Positions 1-9,330 of a DNA stretch of 64,000 nt are shown piece by piece (within the stretch, counting starts at the first letter, position 1; each line of letters opens with the position of its first letter). The DNA is from Pseudomonas sp. 7P_10.2_Bac1. GTDB taxonomy: Bacteria; Pseudomonadota; Gammaproteobacteria; Pseudomonadales; Pseudomonadaceae. A model generated the notes under the pieces. It was not told the DNA's origin and did not search any database. It saw only the letters and a program-made list of their open reading frames with translations. The stretch covers positions 154,258 to 218,257 of the forward strand of contig NZ_JANLNV010000080.1 in assembly GCF_025465935.1 (NCBI RefSeq), in the 5' to 3' direction. Position numbers and translations under genes: made by a program.

Positions 1-668
1 ACCGTCAGGCCGCGGTAATGCGGGTCTACACCCTCAACAATGTGCCAAGGCGCGTAATCACGGCTGGTACGACGCAGCACGCGCTCGCCGTAACGCACAA
101 ATTTGTCGTAGGTTTTGGATTGCTGCCAGTCCAGCGGGCTGATTCGCCAACTGTGCAGTGGGTCATCCTTCAGAGCCTTGAGGCGCGCCTTCATTTGTTT
201 TTTGGACAAGTGAAACCAGAATTTAAAAATGACCGCACCTTCGTCACAGAGCATCCGCTCCAGGCGCTCGGCCCCGGTAATGGCCTGATCCAGCACTGCA
301 TCCTTGATAACCCCATGCACCCGGGCCTGGAGCATCTGGCTATACCAGTTGCCAAAAAATACCCCCATGCGCCCCTTGGCCGGCAAATGCCGCCAGTAGC
401 GCCAGGCGGGTGGGCGCGCCAGCTCTTCGTCGGTTTGCTGATCGAAAGTTCGCACCTCGATCAATCGTGGGTCCATCCACTCATTCAGCAGTTTGACCGT
501 TTCACCCTTGCCAGCACCTTCGATGCCGTTGATCAGCACAATCACAGCCGTGCGTTTTTGCTGATGCAGGTCGTATTGCGCCTCAAGCAACGCTTCACGT
601 AGGGCAGGGACTTCTCTGTCGTAGGTTTCTTTATCGATTGAATGACCGATTTCAGCGGATTCGAACAT
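1..668 (-). CDS. pap: Polyphosphate:AMP phosphotransferase / PPK2 family (5' part only)
   Basis: This is the N-terminal 222 codons of a gene that runs off the left edge. PPK2-family enzymes transfer phosphate between polyphosphate and nucleotides, and the long double-domain form (Pap) makes ADP from AMP. The reverse-strand reading starts at ATG 668, with AGGGAG 6 bases upstream. A Walker-A-like loop with the core GIEGAGKGE lies near residue 50. It is followed by a WRYWRHLPAKGRMG stretch and, later, FWFHLSKKQ and HIVEGVDPHYRG, all typical of PPK2 proteins. Calling it Pap rather than single-domain PPK2 is inference, because the C-terminal half is missing. The gene is divergent from mnmC across 139 bases. 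Confidence 0.85.
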   Translation of the reverse strand, partial: MFESAEIGHSIDKETYDREVPALREALLEAQYDLHQQKRTAVIVLINGIEGAGKGETVKLLNEWMDPRLIEVRTFDQQTDEELARPPAWRYWRHLPAKGRMGVFFGNWYSQMLQARVHGVIKDAVLDQAITGAERLERMLCDEGAVIFKFWFHLSKKQMKARLKALKDDPLHSWRISPLDWQQSKTYDKFVRYGERVLRRTSRDYAPWHIVEGVDPHYRGLT

Positions 669-807
669 GGAAAGCTCCCTGGCAAGATGTCACAAGCCTA
701 GTCGATTGCTTTCTGTTGCGTGTTGATAAAGCGCATAAAACTGTCATGAATCCGTCGTGCAGTGGCCGATCGGCTAGAATGGCCGCCTTGCCGATGCAGA
801 GCCTCAC

Positions 808-2787
808 ATGACCATTGAAATGACCAACGCCCAGCTGGACTGGGATGACCAGGGTCGCCCCCATTCGCGGCTGTTTGACGACGTGTACTTTTCAGACAAG
901 TCGGGCCTGGAAGAAACCCGCTATGTCTTTATTGAACAGAATGCCTTGCGCGAGCGCTTTAGCGCCCTGCCCGCCAACGGCCATATGGTGATTGGGGAAA
1001 CCGGCTTCGGGACCGGCCTCAACTTTCTCTGCGCCTGGCAACTGTTCGACGAAATGGCCCACCCGCAAGCCCGGCTGCATTTCATCAGTGTCGAAAAATA
1101 CCCGCTGACCCGCGACGACCTGCAACGCGCCCTCGCCCTTTGGCCAGACCTTGCGCCCTACAGCGAACAACTGCTGGCTTGCTACTTCGCCATTCACCCG
1201 GGCTTTCAAACCCTCAGCCTGGCCAACGGCCGGGTCACACTCACGCTGCTGATCGGGGATGCGTTGGAGCAATTGCCGCACCTCGACGCACAGGTCGACG
1301 CCTGGTTTCTGGACGGCTTTGCGCCAGCTAAAAATCCGGACATGTGGACGCCAGAACTGTTTGCTCAGTTGGCCCGCCTGGCAGCGCCGCAGTCCACCCT
1401 AAGTACCTTCACCAGCACCGGTTGGGTACGCCGCGCGCTGAATGATGCTGGCTTCAAAATGCGTCGTACACCAGGGATCGGCCACAAGTGGGAAATCCTT
1501 CGCGGCGTCTTTCTCGGCATTCCAGAGACCGCCTCGCCCGGCGAGACGAGCAAACCCTGGTACGCGCGCCCGTCCGCCCTCACGGGGCCACGCACTGCGT
1601 TGGTGATCGGTGGTGGCCTGTCTGGCTGCGCCAGCGCCAACAGTCTGGCCCGGCGCGGTTGGCAGGTGGTGCTACTTGAGCGTCATGAACGTCTGGCCAA
1701 AGAAGCCTCCGGTAACCCGCAAGGCGTGCTGTACCTCAAGCTGTCAGCCCATGGCACGGCGCTGTCGCAAATGATCGTCTGTGGTTTTGGATACACCCGT
1801 CGGGTCCTGGAACATTTGCAACGTGGGCGCGACTGGGATGATTGCGGGGTGCTGCAACTGGGCTTTAACGCCAAGGAAGCCGAACGCCAAGCGCAATTGG
1901 CTGCGGCCTTTCCATCCGCGCTGGTGCATTTGCTGGACCAACCCCATGCACAGACGCTGGCCGGTGTTGAACTGGCCCATGGCGGGCTGTTTTATCCCGA
2001 GGGCGGCTGGGTGCATCCGCCAGCCTTGTGTCAGTTTCAGGCACTGCACCCCAATATCAGGGTTGTGACTCACCAGGACGTGCTGCAACTCAACAAGGTG
2101 GGCGGGCTTTGGCAGGCCTGCCAGGGCGAAACCGTGCTGGCGAGCGCGCCGCTGGTGATTCTGGCGGGTGCTGCCGAAGTCAAGCGCTTCCCAGCCAGTA
2201 GCGGTTTGCCCCTCAAGCGGATTCGCGGGCAGATCACCCAATTGGTTGAAACCCCGCGCAGCTCAGCACTGAAAACCGTGGTCTGCGCCGAAGGCTATGT
2301 GGCACCGGGCCGCCTGGGCGAACACACGGTGGGCGCCAGCTTCGACTTTCATAATGAAGACTTGACCACCACCCCCGAAGGCCATCAAGGCAATCTGGAT
2401 TTGCTGGCAGACATCTCCCCCGATCTGGTGCAACGCCTCGCAGAACAAGACCTTAATCCCCAGAACTTGCAAGGTTGGGCGGCGTTTCGTTGCACCAGCC
2501 CGGACTACCTGCCGATCGTCGGACCGCTGGCCGATACCACAGCGTTTGCCCACGCCTATGCGGCGCTCGGCAAAGACGCGCGGCAAGTTCCGCAGGTGCA
2601 ATGCCCGTGGCTGGAAGGCCTGTATGTCAACAGCGGTCACGGCTCACGCGGCTTGATCACCGCTCCGCTGTCGGGCGAACTGCTCGCCGCCTGGATCAAT
2701 AACGAACCCCTGCCCCTCCCTCGCGCCGTTGCCGAGGCCTGCCACCCCAACCGCTTTGCCCTGCGCGCTCTGATCCGCAGGCTTTAA
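808..2787 (+). CDS. mnmC: Bifunctional tRNA 5-methylaminomethyl-2-thiouridine biosynthesis protein MnmC
   Basis: The 659-residue protein has the two MnmC domains. The N-terminal half is an SAM-dependent methyltransferase with the GETGFGTGLNFL motif near residue 65 and WFLDGFAPAKNPDMW near 167. The C-terminal half is an FAD oxidoreductase with the dinucleotide loop VIGGGLSGCASA near 266 and a C-terminal NSGHGSRGL motif. Together they convert cmnm5U34 to mnm5U34 in wobble positions of tRNAs such as those for Lys and Glu. Length matches the family. A TAGAAT at 775-780 could be the -10. mnmA, for the 2-thio step of the same nucleotide, lies 22 kb away in this window. Confidence 0.96.
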   Translation: MTIEMTNAQLDWDDQGRPHSRLFDDVYFSDKSGLEETRYVFIEQNALRERFSALPANGHMVIGETGFGTGLNFLCAWQLFDEMAHPQARLHFISVEKYPLTRDDLQRALALWPDLAPYSEQLLACYFAIHPGFQTLSLANGRVTLTLLIGDALEQLPHLDAQVDAWFLDGFAPAKNPDMWTPELFAQLARLAAPQSTLSTFTSTGWVRRALNDAGFKMRRTPGIGHKWEILRGVFLGIPETASPGETSKPWYARPSALTGPRTALVIGGGLSGCASANSLARRGWQVVLLERHERLAKEASGNPQGVLYLKLSAHGTALSQMIVCGFGYTRRVLEHLQRGRDWDDCGVLQLGFNAKEAERQAQLAAAFPSALVHLLDQPHAQTLAGVELAHGGLFYPEGGWVHPPALCQFQALHPNIRVVTHQDVLQLNKVGGLWQACQGETVLASAPLVILAGAAEVKRFPASSGLPLKRIRGQITQLVETPRSSALKTVVCAEGYVAPGRLGEHTVGASFDFHNEDLTTTPEGHQGNLDLLADISPDLVQRLAEQDLNPQNLQGWAAFRCTSPDYLPIVGPLADTTAFAHAYAALGKDARQVPQVQCPWLEGLYVNSGHGSRGLITAPLSGELLAAWINNEPLPLPRAVAEACHPNRFALRALIRRL

Positions 2788-3094
2788 ACCACCCCTCCAC
2801 CTGGCTGTGCGCACCCCGCACAGCTGTGGCCAGCCGCACACTCTGCTGACTTGATCCGCGCCGCGTACAGGCACCGTTGGTAAATTTTATTGAACGATCC
2901 CGACCATGATCACTCGATAAAACACGGTCATTCATCGCGGCGCGCGGCATTTTAAACCCTGCGCGTCGTCTGGGCTGAAGGCACGGCCAATCGCCATGCC
3001 TCCTGTAAACCGTGCCCGCGCTGCCCACATCGTTTGTCGATGTCGTCTGAAGCGGTAGTGACACACATGCCGAAACACCAAGGATTTAAACACC
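2788..3094 (+). promoter_or_regulatory. Gap upstream of the NAGGN operon with a weak AlgU-like promoter candidate
   Basis: No gene is visible in these 307 bases. The central part, around 2880-2925, is AT-rich against GC-rich flanks and is the likeliest promoter region. GAACGA (2892-2897), 16 bases, then TCGAT (2914-2918) resembles the sigma-E/AlgU pattern GAACTT-N16-TCTGA. That would suit an osmotic-stress operon, but two positions of the -35 and one of the -10 do not match. The sequence just before the ATG, AAGGATTTAAACACC, gives a plausible ribosome-binding site for the amidotransferase. Confidence 0.3.
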
Positions 3095-4867
3095 ATGTGC
3101 GGATTAGCTGGAGAGTTACGTTTTGATCACCAACCTGCCGACCTGGCAGCCATCGAACGCATTACCCACCACCTTGCACCACGTGGCCCCGATGCCTGGG
3201 GATTTCATAGCCAAGGGCCGATAGCCCTCGGCCACCGTCGCCTGAAGATCATGGATCTGTCCGACGGCTCGGCGCAGCCAATGATCGATAGCCAATTGGG
3301 CCTTTCTCTGGCCTTTAACGGGGCAATCTACAACTTCCCGGAACTGCGCACCGAACTGGAAAAACTCGGCTACGCCTTCTACTCCAAGGGTGACACCGAG
3401 GTATTGCTCAAGGGCTACCACGCATGGGGTGAAGCCCTGCTGCCCAAGCTCAATGGCATGTTTGCTTTTGCCATCTGGGAGCGTGATGCCAAGCGTTTAT
3501 TCATTGCCCGCGACCGCCTGGGCGTGAAGCCGCTGTATCTGTCGCGCACCGGCGAGCGCTTGCGTTTTGCTTCGACCCTGCCGGCGCTGCTCAAAGGCGG
3601 CGACATCAACCCAATGCTCGACCCGGTCGCGCTGAACCATTATCTGAATTTCCATGCCGTGGTCCCGGCGCCGCGCACTCTGATTGCCGGCATTGAAAAA
3701 CTGCCGCCCGCCACGTGGTTGCGCATCGACGCTGACGGCAACACCGAGCAGAAAACCTGGTGGACGCTGCCTTACGGCCCGCATGCCGATGAGGCCAATC
3801 TCACCTTTGAAGACTGGCGCGAACGCGTACTGGACAGCACCCGTGAAGCCGTCGCCATTCGCCAGCGCGCAGCGGTAGATGTCGGTGTGCTGCTGTCAGG
3901 CGGCGTCGACTCCAGCTTGCTGGTCGGTTTGCTGCGGGAAGTGGGCGTACAAGACCTGTCGACCTTTTCCATTGGTTTTGAAGACGCAGGCGGTGAGCGC
4001 GGTAATGAGTTCGAGTATTCGGACCTGATCGCCGAGCACTACCACACCCGTCATCACCAATTACGCATTGGCGAAAATGAAATCATCGAGCAACTGCCAG
4101 CGGCCTTCCGGGCAATGAGCGAGCCGATGGTCAGTCATGACTGCATTGCCTTCTACCTGCTATCACGGGAAGTCGCCAAGCACTGCAAAGTAGTGCAAAG
4201 CGGCCAGGGTGCCGATGAACTGTTTGCCGGGTACCACTGGTACCCGCAGGTCGACGGCGCCAGCGATCCTTACGCAGCCTACCGCGAGGCCTTTTTTGAT
4301 CGCAGCTATGCCGAGTACCAGGCCACTGTGCAACCACAATGGCTGACCGCCAATGACGCCGCCGGGGACTTTGTCCGTGAACACTTCGCCCAGCCGGGTG
4401 CAGACGCCGGGGTTGACAAGGCGTTGCGTCTGGACAGCACGGTGATGCTGGTCGATGACCCGGTCAAGCGCGTCGATAACATGACCATGGCCTGGGGCCT
4501 GGAAGCGCGCACGCCGTTTCTGGATTACCGCCTGGCCGAGTTGTCGGCGCGGATTCCGGCCCGGTTCAAGCTGCCCAATGGTGGCAAGCATGTGCTCAAG
4601 GAAGCCGCGCGCCTGGTCATCCCCAGCCAAGTCATCGACCGCAAAAAAGGCTACTTCCCGGTGCCCGGTCTCAAGCATCTGGAAGGCAACACCCGAACGT
4701 GGGTACGCGATTTGCTGCAGGACCCTAGCCAGGATCGCGGCCTGTTTCAACCGGCCATGCTCGACCGTCTGCTGAGCCATCCACAAAGCCAACTGACGCC
4801 TCTGAACGGCTCCAAGCTGTGGCAATTGGCGGCACTGAACCTGTGGCTGAGCGAACAAGGAATCTGA
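3095..4867 (+). CDS. asnO: N-acetylglutaminylglutamine amidotransferase (asparagine synthetase-like)
   Basis: This 590-residue class II glutamine amidotransferase starts with the processed nucleophile motif MCGLAGEL, so Cys2 is catalytic. The glutaminase domain runs to about residue 210. The synthetase domain follows, with the PP-loop VLLSGGVDSSLLVG near residue 265. It resembles AsnB, but the gene is joined to a GNAT/ATP-grasp gene and an M42-type peptidase gene. That arrangement defines the bacterial NAGGN osmolyte system, in which this enzyme amidates the dipeptide. The next gene starts 3 bases after the stop, indicating co-transcription. Substrate is inferred from the neighbours. A plain asparagine synthetase is the alternative. 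Confidence 0.92.
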   Translation: MCGLAGELRFDHQPADLAAIERITHHLAPRGPDAWGFHSQGPIALGHRRLKIMDLSDGSAQPMIDSQLGLSLAFNGAIYNFPELRTELEKLGYAFYSKGDTEVLLKGYHAWGEALLPKLNGMFAFAIWERDAKRLFIARDRLGVKPLYLSRTGERLRFASTLPALLKGGDINPMLDPVALNHYLNFHAVVPAPRTLIAGIEKLPPATWLRIDADGNTEQKTWWTLPYGPHADEANLTFEDWRERVLDSTREAVAIRQRAAVDVGVLLSGGVDSSLLVGLLREVGVQDLSTFSIGFEDAGGERGNEFEYSDLIAEHYHTRHHQLRIGENEIIEQLPAAFRAMSEPMVSHDCIAFYLLSREVAKHCKVVQSGQGADELFAGYHWYPQVDGASDPYAAYREAFFDRSYAEYQATVQPQWLTANDAAGDFVREHFAQPGADAGVDKALRLDSTVMLVDDPVKRVDNMTMAWGLEARTPFLDYRLAELSARIPARFKLPNGGKHVLKEAARLVIPSQVIDRKKGYFPVPGLKHLEGNTRTWVRDLLQDPSQDRGLFQPAMLDRLLSHPQSQLTPLNGSKLWQLAALNLWLSEQGI

Positions 4868-4870
4868 TCA

Positions 4871-6616
4871 ATGAAACCCCTTGCCACAGCCTATAGCCAA
4901 CGTTTACTGCGCGGGCAAGCGCCCTCCTACGAGCGACTCCAGGCCCGCTTTGCCGAAGATGGCAGCGCGCTGGACGCTAACCCGGTCGCTATACATTGCG
5001 GCTGGGGACGCCTGCTGATCGGTCACACGTTCCCAGAACCAGCCAGTCTGGCCAACGAATTGCTGAACGAACAAGCCGGTGAGCGCGACATCGCCTTGTA
5101 TGTGGCAGCCCCGCAACAGGTATTGGCGCAGTCACCGCAGCAGTTGTTTCTCGACCCCTCGGACACCCTGCGTCTGTGGTTCACCGATTATCGCCCCGCA
5201 ACCCGGGTGTTCCGCGGCTTTCGTATTCGGCGCGTGCAAAGCGAGGCCGACTGGAGCGCAGTCAACGCGCTGTATCAGGCGCGTAACATGCTGCCCGTCG
5301 ACCCGACCCTGCTCACCGCGCGGCATAACGGCGGGCCGGTGTACTGGCTGGCTGAAGATGAAGACAGCGGCACGGTGATTGGCAGTGTAATGGGGCTCAA
5401 TCACCACAAGGCGTTTCACGACCCTGAAAACGGCAGCAGCCTGTGGTGCCTGGCCGTCGATCCGCAATGTTCGCGGCCCGGCGTTGGCGAAGTGCTGGTA
5501 AGGCATTTGGTCGAACATTTCATGAGCCGCGGCCTGAGCTATCTTGACCTCTCGGTCCTGCACAACAGCCTGCAAGCCAAAAAACTGTACCGAAAGCTGG
5601 GCTTTCGCACCCTGTCGACCTTTGCCATCAAACGTAAAAACGGCATCAACCAGCCGCTGTTTCTCGGCCCCGGCCCAGAGGCCGGGCTCAACCCCTACGC
5701 GCAGATTCTGGTGGAAGAAGCCTACAAACGCGGTATCGATGTACACATTGATGACGCCAATGCTGGCTTGTTCACACTCAGTCATGGTGGGCGCCGTATT
5801 CGCTGCCGCGAATCGCTGACGGACCTGACCAGCGCCATCAGTATGAGCCTGTGTCAGGACAAGAGCCTGACCCACAAAGTGTTGAGTGCTGCGGGCTTGA
5901 ATGTGCCCACCCAGCAACGCGCTGGCAATGCCGATGACAATCTGGCGTTCCTTGAGGAGCACCTGCGGGTGGTGGTCAAGCCGCTGGATGGCGAGCAAGG
6001 CAATGGAGTGGCGGTTGATCTGCATTCAATTGAACACGTACAGGAAGCGATCAAGGCGGCCCAAGCCTTTGATAACCGGGTGCTACTGGAAAGCTTCCAT
6101 GAAGGCCAAGACCTGCGCATCGTGGTGATCGGTTTTAACGTGGTAGCCGCCGCCATACGCCGCCCGGCGCAGGTTATCGGCGATGGCCAGCACAACGTGC
6201 GTCAACTGATCGAAGCACAAAGCCGTCGCCGCCAGGCTGCCACCCATGGTGAAAGCCGCATCCCGCTGGACGCCGAAACCCTGCGAGCGGTTCAGGCCGC
6301 CGGATATGACTTTGACAGCGTCTTGCCTGCCGGCCAACTGCTGGCGGTTCGCCGGACAGCCAATTTGCACACCGGCGGAAGTCTTGAGGACGTCACCGCG
6401 ATTCTTCATCCCGTGCTCGCCGATGCGGCTGTTCGTGCTGCACGAGCGCTGGACATTCCTGTGGTCGGGCTCGACATGATGGTGCCTGCCGCAGACCAAC
6501 CCGAGTACGTGTTTATTGAAGCCAATGAACGTGCCGGGCTGGCCAATCACGAGCCGCAGCCTACCGCCGAGCGCTTTATCGACTTGTTGTTCCCCCACAG
6601 TCAGCCCGCGCCTTGA
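4871..6616 (+). CDS. ngg: N-acetylglutaminylglutamine synthetase (GNAT + ATP-grasp fusion)
   Basis: The 581-residue protein has a GNAT acetyltransferase domain at roughly residues 115-265. A DLSVLHNSLQAKKLYRKLGF segment ends that fold. An ATP-grasp ligase domain of the cyanophycin-synthetase/RimK type lies at roughly 310-575, with VVKPLDGEQGNGV, DLRIVVIG, RRTANLHTGGS and a metal-binding FIEANERAGLANH. The combination would acetylate glutamine and join it to a second glutamine. It follows the amidotransferase by 3 bases. Known ngg products have this architecture and length. Biosynthesis of an osmoprotectant dipeptide is established for the family and inferred here. Confidence 0.92.
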   Translation: MKPLATAYSQRLLRGQAPSYERLQARFAEDGSALDANPVAIHCGWGRLLIGHTFPEPASLANELLNEQAGERDIALYVAAPQQVLAQSPQQLFLDPSDTLRLWFTDYRPATRVFRGFRIRRVQSEADWSAVNALYQARNMLPVDPTLLTARHNGGPVYWLAEDEDSGTVIGSVMGLNHHKAFHDPENGSSLWCLAVDPQCSRPGVGEVLVRHLVEHFMSRGLSYLDLSVLHNSLQAKKLYRKLGFRTLSTFAIKRKNGINQPLFLGPGPEAGLNPYAQILVEEAYKRGIDVHIDDANAGLFTLSHGGRRIRCRESLTDLTSAISMSLCQDKSLTHKVLSAAGLNVPTQQRAGNADDNLAFLEEHLRVVVKPLDGEQGNGVAVDLHSIEHVQEAIKAAQAFDNRVLLESFHEGQDLRIVVIGFNVVAAAIRRPAQVIGDGQHNVRQLIEAQSRRRQAATHGESRIPLDAETLRAVQAAGYDFDSVLPAGQLLAVRRTANLHTGGSLEDVTAILHPVLADAAVRAARALDIPVVGLDMMVPAADQPEYVFIEANERAGLANHEPQPTAERFIDLLFPHSQPAP

Positions 6617-6652
6617 ACCGTCTGTTGCACACCTCCCGCAAAAGGAGCTTTT

Positions 6653-7840
6653 ATGAGTCACACCCTGCCAGAACCTGACCTTGAGTACCTGCAACGGGTG
6701 CTTCTGGAAATGCTTGCCATCCCCAGCCCTACCGGGTTTACCGACACCATCGTGCGTTACGTCGCCGAACGTCTTGAAGAATTGGGCATCCCCTTTGAGC
6801 TGACCCGTCGTGGTACTTTGCGGGCCACGCTCAAGGGCCAGCAAAGCGGTCCGGACCGCGCCGTCTCCGCGCACCTGGACACCATTGGCGCCAGTGTGCG
6901 AGCGATCAAAGACAATGGCCGCTTGGTGCTGGCCCCCGTTGGTTGCTGGTCCAGCCGCTTTGCCGAAGGTAGCCGGGTCAGCCTGTTCACCGACAACGGC
7001 GTGATTCGCGGTAGCGTGTTGCCGTTAATGGCGTCAGGCCATGCTTTTAACACAGCTGTGGATGAATTGCCGGTGAGCTGGGACCACATAGAACTGCGCC
7101 TGGACGCCTACTGCGTCACCCGAGCCGATTGCGATTCGCTGGGTATCAACGTGGGGGATTTTGTCGCGTTTGATCCTTTGCCTGAATTCACCGAGAGCGG
7201 ACACATCAGCGCCCGACACCTGGACGACAAGGCCGGGGTTGCCGCCTTACTGGCAGCCCTCAAAGCCATCGTCGAGAGTGGTGAGCAACCGCTAATCGAC
7301 TGCCATCCACTGTTCACCATCACCGAAGAAACCGGCAGTGGCGCAGCCGCCGCATTGCCGTGGGATGTGAGTGAATTCGTCGGCATTGATATTGCGCCGG
7401 TCGCTGAGGGCCAGCACTCCAGCGAGCATGCCGTCAGCGTGGCCATGCAGGATTCGGGCGGCCCATATGACTACCATTTGTCACGGCACCTGTTGGGATT
7501 GGCCACCCACAACGACATACCGGTGCGCCGAGATATGTTCCGCTATTACTTCAGCGATGCGCACTCAGCCGTCACGGCGGGGCATGATATTCGCTGCGCA
7601 CTGCTGGCATTCGGTTGCGATGCGACCCATGGCTATGAGCGCACGCACATTGATAGCCTGGCGGGATTGAGTCGTTTGCTTGGGGCATACCTGCTCAGCC
7701 CGCCGGTGTTTGCCAGCGACGCCCAACCGGCACAAGGCTCCCTGGATCGTTTTAGTCACCAGTTGGAACACGATGCCCAGATGGAAAGCGATACACGCGT
7801 GCCGTCGGTCGACAGCCTGGTAGGGGAAAACAGGAACTGA
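6653..7840 (+). CDS. Osmoprotectant NAGGN system M42-family peptidase
   Basis: This 395-residue metallopeptidase has the M42/M20-like signature in order. It shows SAHLDTIG near residue 75, HLDDKAGVAALLAAL near 189 with the bridging Asp, ITEETGSGAAAALPW near 224, GIDIAPVAEG near 245, and a late THGYERTHIDSL with the last metal-binding His. An AAAAGGAGC ribosome-binding site lies just before ATG 6653. The gene follows ngg by 36 bases and is the regular third member of NAGGN clusters. Its probable role is hydrolysis or turnover of the osmolyte, which I infer from linkage. A REP palindrome separates it from convergent cysG. Confidence 0.88.
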   Translation: MSHTLPEPDLEYLQRVLLEMLAIPSPTGFTDTIVRYVAERLEELGIPFELTRRGTLRATLKGQQSGPDRAVSAHLDTIGASVRAIKDNGRLVLAPVGCWSSRFAEGSRVSLFTDNGVIRGSVLPLMASGHAFNTAVDELPVSWDHIELRLDAYCVTRADCDSLGINVGDFVAFDPLPEFTESGHISARHLDDKAGVAALLAALKAIVESGEQPLIDCHPLFTITEETGSGAAAALPWDVSEFVGIDIAPVAEGQHSSEHAVSVAMQDSGGPYDYHLSRHLLGLATHNDIPVRRDMFRYYFSDAHSAVTAGHDIRCALLAFGCDATHGYERTHIDSLAGLSRLLGAYLLSPPVFASDAQPAQGSLDRFSHQLEHDAQMESDTRVPSVDSLVGENRN

Positions 7841-7847
7841 AAATAAT

Positions 7848-7917
7848 CTGTAGGCGCGAGCTTGCCTCGCGATCTTTTAAAAAATCAAAAGATCGCGAGA
7901 CGAGCTCGCTCCTACAG
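7848..7917. repeat. REP palindrome pair, family A
   Basis: This is an inverted pair with arms CTGTAGGCGCGAGC/TTGCCTCGCGATCTTTT and the mirror image ending GCTCGCTCCTACAG. It fills the gap between the two convergent genes. Near-identical copies occur elsewhere in the window. Such elements often end transcripts or protect 3' ends. Confidence 0.93.
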
Positions 7918-7935
7918 AAATTTTTTGCTGTGCAG

Positions 7936-9330
7936 TTAAACCTGCGACTGGGCGCCTTCGAACCACGCCAGCTTCTGACGCAGCAATACCACTTCGCCTA
8001 CGATCACCAAGGTCGGTGCATGTACTTCATGCTCCGCGACCAAGGTCGGCAGGTCTTTCAACGTGCCGGTAAACACTCGCTGGTTTGACGTGGTGCCTTG
8101 CTGGATCAGGGCCGCCGGGGTGTCAGCCGAACGACCGTGGGCAATCAGTTGTTCGCAGATGATCGGCAAACCAATCAAGCCCATATAGAACACCAGGGTT
8201 TGCGCCGGGGCGACCAGGTCGTTCCAAGGCAAATTACTGGTGCCGTCTTTCAAATGCCCGGTCACGAAACGCACCGATTGCGCATAGTCGCGATGGGTCA
8301 GTGGAATACCGGCATACGCCGCGCAACCACTGGCAGCGGTAATGCCCGGCACCACCTGGAAGGGAATCCCGTGGGCTGCCAGCTCTTCGATTTCCTCGCC
8401 ACCACGGCCAAAGATGAACGGGTCGCCGCCTTTAAGCCGCACCACGCGCTTGCCTTGCTTGGCCAAGTCCACCAGTTGCTGGTTGATCTGGTCTTGCGGC
8501 ACCGCGTGATCAGCACGGCGCTTGCCGACATAGATACGCTCGGCATCGCGGCGGCACAATTCGAGAATGGCAGGCGCCACCAAGCGGTCATACAGCACAA
8601 CGTCCGCTTGTTGCATCAGACGCAATGCGCGGAAGGTCAGCAGGTCGGGATCACCCGGCCCAGCACCCACCAGGTAAACCTCACCGGTGGTTTGCGCCGC
8701 TTCACCGGCAATCTTGGCTTGCAGCAAACGCTCGGCCTCAGCGCCTTGCCCGGCCAATTGACGATCAGCGATCGGCCCCTGGAAAACGTCTTCCCAGAAG
8801 CCGCGACGCTGCTGCACATCCGGGAACAGGTGTTTGACCTGCGTGCGGAAACGCGCGGCAAGGCCTGCCAACTGTCCGTAAGTCGAAGGAATCCAGGTTT
8901 CAATCTTGGCGCGAATCAAACGCGCCAGCACCGGCGCATCGCCACCACTGGACACGGCGACGATCAACGGCGAGCGATCGACGATGGCTGGGAAAATCAC
9001 GCTGCACAGCGCGGGCGCATCGACCACGTTGACAGGCACACAACGACGATGGGCATCAGCGGACACTTGAGCGTTGAGCGGCTCATCGTCAGTTGCGGCG
9101 ATAATCAGCACGCACCCGTCAAGGTCGGCTTCAACATAGCCTCGCAATACCTGCTCCCCGCCGCTACTGTTTACCAACTCGCACAGCTGTGGCTCTATCG
9201 CGGGCGCAACGACCCGCAGTACCGCACCGGCGTCGGCCAGCAGCCGGGATTTGCGCAAGGCAATCTCCCCGCCACCGACCACCAGTACACGGCTGCCACG
9301 CAGGTTATGAAACAGCGGCAGAAACTCCAT
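7936..9330 (-). CDS. cysG: Siroheme synthase CysG
   Basis: The 464-residue trifunctional enzyme makes siroheme from uroporphyrinogen III for sulfite and nitrite reductases. The N-terminal part is the dehydrogenase/ferrochelatase, with an NAD-binding VLVVGGGEIALRKS loop at 15-28. Asp104 and Ser128 stand at the positions used in Salmonella CysG. The C-terminal part is the SAM uroporphyrinogen methyltransferase, with GAGPGDPDLLTFRAL near 222 and GGDPFIFGRGGEE near 305. Its ATG directly abuts the serS stop codon with no spacer, so the two are translationally linked. It is the last gene of the minus-strand run. Confidence 0.97.
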   Translation of the reverse strand: MEFLPLFHNLRGSRVLVVGGGEIALRKSRLLADAGAVLRVVAPAIEPQLCELVNSSGGEQVLRGYVEADLDGCVLIIAATDDEPLNAQVSADAHRRCVPVNVVDAPALCSVIFPAIVDRSPLIVAVSSGGDAPVLARLIRAKIETWIPSTYGQLAGLAARFRTQVKHLFPDVQQRRGFWEDVFQGPIADRQLAGQGAEAERLLQAKIAGEAAQTTGEVYLVGAGPGDPDLLTFRALRLMQQADVVLYDRLVAPAILELCRRDAERIYVGKRRADHAVPQDQINQQLVDLAKQGKRVVRLKGGDPFIFGRGGEEIEELAAHGIPFQVVPGITAASGCAAYAGIPLTHRDYAQSVRFVTGHLKDGTSNLPWNDLVAPAQTLVFYMGLIGLPIICEQLIAHGRSADTPAALIQQGTTSNQRVFTGTLKDLPTLVAEHEVHAPTLVIVGEVVLLRQKLAWFEGAQSQV

